From NCBI GenBank assembly GCA_947068385.1, contig CAMTBF010000150.1, positions 1 to 7,821 on the forward strand: DNA of 7,821 nt, written 5' to 3'. A model generated the notes under the pieces. The model was given only the letters and a program-made list of their open reading frames with translations. It was not told the origin of the DNA and did not search any database. Below, piece by piece: positions 6,444 through 7,821 of this stretch (position 1 is its first letter; each line of letters begins with the position of its first letter). Both the position numbers and the translations under genes were made by a program. This DNA comes from an uncultured Lachnospiraceae bacterium. Its GTDB lineage: Bacteria; Bacillota; Clostridia; Lachnospirales; Lachnospiraceae.

Positions 6444-7547
6444 ATGAGAATATCTGAGGAGACATTGGAGAACTTTACGATAACTTATCCGCTGGACAGG
6501 CTCGCGCCCCTGGAGCGCGTGCTTTTTCTCGACATCGAGACCACCGGCTTTACCGCCAAATCCTCCTATCTGTACCTCATCGGCTGCGCCTATTTCCTGG
6601 GAGGGAAATGGCACACCATACAGTGGATGGCACAGGCCTATGAGCAGGAGGTGGACGTGATCAGGGCTTTCTTTGATTTTGCCAGGCCCTACCGCTATCT
6701 GATCCACTTTAACGGCAACAATTTCGACCTACCCTTCATCACGCAGAAATGCGCCCAGCACGCCCTGCCCTGCAGCTTCGACAGGTTCCAGGGGATCGAC
6801 ATCTACCGCCGGGTGGTGCCCTACAAATACTTCCTCCGGCTCCCCAACTGCAAGCAGAAGACCTTCGAGCAGTTTCTGGAGGTGGCGCGGAAGGATGTGT
6901 TCTCCGGCAGCGAGCTGATCGGCATCTACCACGACTATATCAAGAACCCCTCCGAATTCTCGGAAAACGCGCTGCTCCTGCACAACGCGGACGATCTGAA
7001 GGGGATGCTGGAGATCCTGAGCATGCTGGCCTATTACGACCTGTTCAACCAGCCGGTGAAGGCCCGCCGGGTCCAGGCCAATTCCTATAAGGACGTGAAC
7101 GGCAACAGGCGCAAGGAGCTGGTCATCCTCTTCCAGCCGGAGACGCCCCTGCCCAGACCCGTGTCCGCAAACGTGGGGGGCTGCTATTTCCGGGGGGATG
7201 GCACGGAATGCTCCCTGAAGATTCCGATCTTCGAGGAGGAGCTGAAATATTTCTATTCCAATTACCAGGACTATTATTACCTTCCCACGGAGGACGTGGC
7301 GCTCCACAAATCCGTGGCCGGCTTCGTGGACAGGGCCTACCGGCTGCAGGCTTCCGCCGCCAATTGCTACACCCGCAAGGTGTCCAGCTACCTGCCCCAG
7401 TGGGATTTCGTGTTCTCGCCCTTTTTCAAGCGCGACTACAAGAGCCGGGAGCTCTTCTTCGAGCTGACGGAGGAGCTGAAGAAGGACCGCCAGGCATTCT
7501 CCGTCTATGCCAGCCATGTGCTGAGCATGATGGCCTCCAGCTATTGA
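6444..7547 (+). CDS. RNase H-fold (YprB-like) predicted 3'-5' exonuclease
   Basis: The 367-residue protein has an N-terminal DnaQ/RNase H-like nuclease domain of the family that includes Bacillus YprB. It is predicted to remove nucleotides from DNA or RNA ends using two metal ions; the true substrate is unknown. Acidic motifs in order are VLFLDIETTGF (Asp30, Glu32), HFNGNNFDLPFI (Asp95) and LLHNADDLKGM (His180 with Asp183/Asp184). These match the DEDD pattern, with a histidine in the third motif, so the active site looks complete. About residues 195-367 form a C-terminal region with many aromatic residues that I cannot assign to a known domain. I choose ATG 6444 over ATG 6399, which would add 15 unlikely residues, because of the GGAGG site. 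It is transcribed divergently from rnfC and followed by a strong hairpin, so it is probably a single-gene unit. No functional link to Rnf is evident. Confidence 0.85.
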   Translation: MRISEETLENFTITYPLDRLAPLERVLFLDIETTGFTAKSSYLYLIGCAYFLGGKWHTIQWMAQAYEQEVDVIRAFFDFARPYRYLIHFNGNNFDLPFITQKCAQHALPCSFDRFQGIDIYRRVVPYKYFLRLPNCKQKTFEQFLEVARKDVFSGSELIGIYHDYIKNPSEFSENALLLHNADDLKGMLEILSMLAYYDLFNQPVKARRVQANSYKDVNGNRRKELVILFQPETPLPRPVSANVGGCYFRGDGTECSLKIPIFEEELKYFYSNYQDYYYLPTEDVALHKSVAGFVDRAYRLQASAANCYTRKVSSYLPQWDFVFSPFFKRDYKSRELFFELTEELKKDRQAFSVYASHVLSMMASSY

Positions 7548-7572
7548 TCCTCCGCCCAGGGCGCTCAAGGCG

Positions 7573-7610
7573 AAACGGCAGCGGGAAAATCTCTTCTCCC
7601 GCTGCCGTTT
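7573..7610 (+). terminator. Probable (possibly bidirectional) intrinsic terminator
   Basis: A perfect 14-bp inverted repeat (AAACGGCAGCGGGA at 7573-7586, complement at 7597-7610) encloses a 10-base loop. It begins 25 bases after the exonuclease stop and lies 15 bases beyond the cheR stop on the other strand. The stem ends in TTT followed by CTGTGT, a short imperfect U-tail. The position between two convergent genes fits a shared terminator, though the minus-strand side has only the three terminal Ts of the stem. Confidence 0.75.
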
Positions 7611-7625
7611 CTGTGTAAGTGTAAT

Positions 7626-7789
7626 TCAAGATACTTTCTGATAAAAGAAGGCATTCTTTCTGAAAAAGCCGATTTCCTTATGGTTCATGATCTGCTCCGA
7701 AGCGCCGATGAAAAGCAGCCCGCCGTTTACCAGGGAATTATGGTATTTCCGGAATATCTGATCCTTCACCTCCTCGGTGAAATAAATCA
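7626..7789 (-). CDS. cheR: Chemotaxis methyltransferase CheR, C-terminal fragment
   Basis: CheR methylates glutamates on chemoreceptors using S-adenosylmethionine. Only about 54 C-terminal residues are present. They begin at the IYF of the conserved NVLIYF motif, continue through TEEVKDQIFRKYHNSL, then GGLLFIGASEQI (the Gly-rich strand typical of CheR), and end FFRKNAFFYQKVS before a TGA stop. The gene is cut on its 5' side by the adapter sequence beginning at 7790. The codon straddling the junction borrows one adapter base, so its residue (Leu, Met or Val) is uncertain. The break is artificial and gives no evidence of a pseudogene. Presence of cheR suggests a chemotactic, probably motile organism. 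It converges on the exonuclease gene with a hairpin between. Another CheR-type methyltransferase domain protein cannot be excluded from so short a piece. Confidence 0.8.
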
Positions 7790-7821
7790 AGATCGGAAGA
7801 GCACACGTCTGAACTCCAGTC
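7790..7821 (+). other. Illumina TruSeq adapter contamination
   Basis: The last 32 bases, starting AGATCGGAAGAGCACACG and ending CTCCAGTC, match the standard TruSeq read-through adapter from its first base. They run exactly to the contig end and are synthetic. Base 7790 (A) could belong to either genome or adapter. Translated in the cheR frame they give the spurious string TGVQTCALPI, a known sign of adapter read-through in protein databases. They should be trimmed before any annotation. Confidence 0.97.

Noticed and set aside
6729..7568. 279-codon minus-strand open frame opposite the exonuclease
   Set aside because: It is the reverse shadow of the exonuclease, crosses much of the catalytic region, and shows no recognisable domain.
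1..7789. CRISPR arrays, tRNA or rRNA genes, insertion sequences and phage genes
   Set aside because: No repeat-spacer pattern, RNA gene signature, transposase motif or terminal inverted repeat was seen. The region is an ordinary chromosomal metabolic locus.

Overview
The window is a 7.8 kb contig fragment from a bacterium, most probably a high-GC member of the Clostridia (Lachnospiraceae-like, Bacillota). The evidence is the gene order rnfC-D-G-E-A-B usual in clostridial Rnf operons, a compact 438-residue RnfC and a cysteine-rich RnfB of the clostridial type, strong GGAGG ribosome binding sites before almost every gene, and GC-rich genes separated by an AT-rich promoter region. No species can be named from this alone.

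Layout. Positions 73-6284, all on the minus strand, hold one tightly packed transcription unit: rnfC, rnfD, rnfG, rnfE, rnfA, rnfB and then a membrane-anchored GH25 muramidase-like gene. Gaps inside the rnf block are 30 bp or less, and two junctions overlap. A probable intrinsic terminator at 38-62 closes the unit. Positions 6285-6443 are an AT-rich divergent promoter region. On the plus strand at 6444-7547 lies an RNase H-fold (YprB-like) exonuclease, followed by a strong 14-bp hairpin at 7573-7610. Converging on it from the right is the C-terminal end of a CheR chemotaxis methyltransferase (7626-7789, minus strand).

The last 32 bases (7790-7821) are not genomic: they match the Illumina TruSeq read adapter, so the cheR truncation is an assembly or read-trimming artefact.

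How the genes work together. The six Rnf subunits form a membrane ferredoxin:NAD+ oxidoreductase that couples electron transfer from reduced ferredoxin to Na+ or H+ export, the main respiratory energy-conserving enzyme of many anaerobes. RnfB (ferredoxin side) and RnfC (NAD side) carry iron-sulfur clusters and flavin/NAD sites. RnfD and RnfG carry covalent-flavin motifs. RnfA and RnfE are the paired membrane subunits with the conserved intramembrane cysteines. The downstream GH25 protein is probably co-transcribed but has no obvious biochemical link to Rnf.

I do not see a previously undescribed system here. The points most worth checking are the adapter contamination, the four-cysteine tail of RnfE, the GH25 gene attached to the rnf operon, and the small repeats in the divergent promoter region.
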